Origin: Butyrivibrio sp. | Lineage (GTDB): Bacteria > Bacillota > Clostridia > Lachnospirales > Lachnospiraceae | Direction: 5' to 3' | Assembly: GCA_015056495.1 (NCBI GenBank) | Contig: SVGC01000008.1 | Coordinates: forward strand, 1 to 64,000 | DNA: 64,000 bases | Part shown: in pieces, positions 62,315 to 64,000 of the stretch | Layout: every line of letters begins with the position of its first letter | Numbering within the stretch: the stretch's first letter is position 1 | Position numbers and translations under genes: made by a program | Notes under the pieces: model-generated | The model's input: the letters and a program-made list of their open reading frames with translations, nothing else | Database searches by the model: none | What the model was told of the DNA's origin: nothing

Positions 62315-64000
62315 TTATATGCGAAAGAATACATATTTTATATAATAATACGTTTCAGGATTCATGTCATCCATGGCAAAATATTTGCCGTCGGCTATTA
62401 TCGTAAGGAGGTTGTTCCCCAAAGTAAATACAGCTAATATGAGTATTGCTAGTACAAAAAGTCTGTAATTTTGTAGTCCAAATCTCTCTGCCAGATCTAA
62501 TATCACTATCAACGCTGGAATCATCAGGTATATGGCAAAATCAGCCTGATATCTCTGGGATGTTCCAGCTGATAAAATATCAAGGACTATTATAATAGCT
62601 CCTAATATAAAAGATACTATGCCTACAGGGATAACTGATGTCTCCTTTTTTTCAGTACCTGATTTCAAATTTTTTCCAAATATTCCAAAAGCAAACACCA
62701 ATATAGGGCTCAGCGCCAGCAAGCCTCCAAGCATAGGTTCCATGTACTGATCAGCCTGCAAGGTAAGTTCAGAGTCAATTATCTTCATAAAAGGATAAGC
62801 ACTGACTATGTGAAGTGGCTGTAACAGCTGGATGAACAAGCCCTCAAACAGTTTTGCAGGTGAGCTGTTGAAATTAGTCATATCATTAACTGTCAGCAGA
62901 TATGTAACACCAAATTCAAAAGGATCGTCGAATCGTATGTAATTGTAATACAGAATAAAAATGCCATACACCAGGAACGGAAGGATCACGCTCAAGGTGT
63001 TTATGATACTATTTTTTCCAAGCCTGAAAAACTGACCTTCCTTGATCTCATTCCAGAAAATTGGAAATGCAAGGAATACCATAAATGCATATTGCGGGCG
63101 GCATCCGATTGTCAGAGCCAGTAAAACCGCACCTGTAATGAGGTAAAGTCTGCTAAGATGCTCTTCATCACCTGCTTTTAACCACAAAGTGATTCCTGCA
63201 AGACCAAGCATCATACCACATATAGCAGGCATGGAATAGGTGGTACCAAAGGCTGTCAGATACAAGGTTCCTGTGCCAAAGGCAAGGACAGCTGACAAAA
63301 GCAGATATACTCCAAAGCTGGTCTTTTTAAAAAATCTTTTTGCAACCACATATACAAATCTAAAGGATAATAGAACATACACCAAAGCACAGAACAGAAC
63401 CGCAATCCAGGTCTGAAGCACCTTACCGGTCACAAGTTCTACCGGCAGGAAAAACAAAAGCTCAGGAGTAATTCCAAAATACACATAGTAATGACCTTTG
63501 TAGTATGAAAAATCAGGCAAAACAGGCTCATCATTGACTATTGATTCAATTGACCTGTTTATATAGTCATATGGATTGTCCATCTCCTGCAAAAACTCAG
63601 GTGGTTCAGATGTCATCTCCAAATGGCCATCTATGATATTCTTGGCAAGTTCCTCGTACTGCTTGCTGTGAATGCCTATGCCATTCCAATTGTCATAAGG
63701 CTTGGCAGATACTGCAGCAAAAAAAGTAACGAGTAGCTGAAGTGCAATAAATAAAACTGCAATGATCAGCTGTCTTCTTTTTTTCAGATCAAGTACTTCT
63801 CTATATACAAAAGATCCCGGTCTAAAGCATAAAATAAGAAGTTCGAGAATGATCAGCACCGCAAATCTAATGCATCTAAAGTTGAATGGGACAGATGAAT
63901 TCAAGGCAAGATTGGAAATGCGTACAAACTCACCATTTTCCAGTATGATGTTGACTCTGACACCTCTGCACAGGCCATCTGTATAGAGTCTGATATATGA
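62315..64000 (-). CDS. polytopic membrane protein, GT-C-like (N-terminus outside window)
   Basis: The frame stays open to the right edge, so the 529 residues from the in-frame TTG at 63904 are not the full protein; at least 32 more codons precede it without a stop or ATG. A beta-like N-terminal piece (VRVNIILENGEFVRISN) leads into about eleven transmembrane helices. After the second helix comes a long outer loop (about 70-160) with YDNWNGIGIHSKQYEELAKNIIDGH and FSYYKGHYYVYFG. The pattern fits dolichol-mannosyltransferase-like GT-C enzymes using lipid-linked sugars, but no catalytic motif is certain. Confidence 0.7.
   Translation of the reverse strand, partial: SYIRLYTDGLCRGVRVNIILENGEFVRISNLALNSSVPFNFRCIRFAVLIILELLILCFRPGSFVYREVLDLKKRRQLIIAVLFIALQLLVTFFAAVSAKPYDNWNGIGIHSKQYEELAKNIIDGHLEMTSEPPEFLQEMDNPYDYINRSIESIVNDEPVLPDFSYYKGHYYVYFGITPELLFFLPVELVTGKVLQTWIAVLFCALVYVLLSFRFVYVVAKRFFKKTSFGVYLLLSAVLAFGTGTLYLTAFGTTYSMPAICGMMLGLAGITLWLKAGDEEHLSRLYLITGAVLLALTIGCRPQYAFMVFLAFPIFWNEIKEGQFFRLGKNSIINTLSVILPFLVYGIFILYYNYIRFDDPFEFGVTYLLTVNDMTNFNSSPAKLFEGLFIQLLQPLHIVSAYPFMKIIDSELTLQADQYMEPMLGGLLALSPILVFAFGIFGKNLKSGTEKKETSVIPVGIVSFILGAIIIVLDILSAGTSQRYQADFAIYLMIPALIVILDLAERFGLQNYRLFVLAILILAVFTLGNNLLTIIADGKYFAMDDMNPETYYYIKYVFFRI

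Overview
The window looks like a low-GC Gram-positive anaerobe of the Lachnospiraceae, most like Butyrivibrio or Pseudobutyrivibrio. This rests on A+T-rich codon use, AGGAG-type ribosome binding sites, an FMN riboswitch ahead of ribU, LytR-CpsA-Psr (LCP) wall-polymer chemistry and the absence of lipid A or outer-membrane genes. Genus is inference. Nearly everything from 0.8 to 64 kb is on the minus strand. The plus-strand exceptions are ribU, one GT4 glycosyltransferase and a possible gene tail at the left edge.

Region 1 (0-10.8 kb) is housekeeping: two serine tRNAs behind a near-consensus promoter, ispD with an SDR epimerase, and a t6A tRNA-modification block (tsaE, tsaB, rimI, rnz, an unknown membrane-anchored protein, tsaD). 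A diguanylate cyclase next to an HD-GYP protein follows, then the FMN riboswitch and ribU. Region 2 (10.8-23 kb) holds a potABCD polyamine ABC transporter, murA, an M23/LysM/G5 peptidase, a flavin reductase, a tail-anchored coiled-coil protein, a dense cluster of RNA hairpins, a small alarmone synthetase and glmS.

Region 3 (22.8-64 kb) is one large surface-glycan locus. It has an initiating phosphoglycosyltransferase (WbaP/CpsE type), at least seven glycosyltransferases, and precursor genes (pgm, rfbA, rfbB, rfbC, a UDP-glucuronate epimerase; rfbD is not in the window). It also has a methyltransferase-kinase fusion resembling the chain terminator WbdD, directly beside a Wzt ATPase with a carbohydrate-binding C-terminus and a Wzm permease. 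Attachment and remodelling are represented by an LCP ligase, a 1307-residue GH25 muramidase with Ig-like repeats, a GH78 alpha-rhamnosidase lipoprotein, an MBOAT O-acyltransferase with two SGNH-like proteins, a paired half-size DMT flippase, and several multispanning membrane proteins. Read together this is an ABC-exported, probably rhamnose-containing, O-acylated, end-capped wall polysaccharide made by a Gram-positive cell.

The least explained signals are four. Long Asp/Arg/Tyr-rich cytoplasmic tails are shared by three otherwise unrelated wall enzymes. A 54-bp tandem array of hairpins lies between two acylation genes. A multi-hairpin element sits at 19.93-20.16 kb. REP-like palindromes bracket a glycosyltransferase gene.
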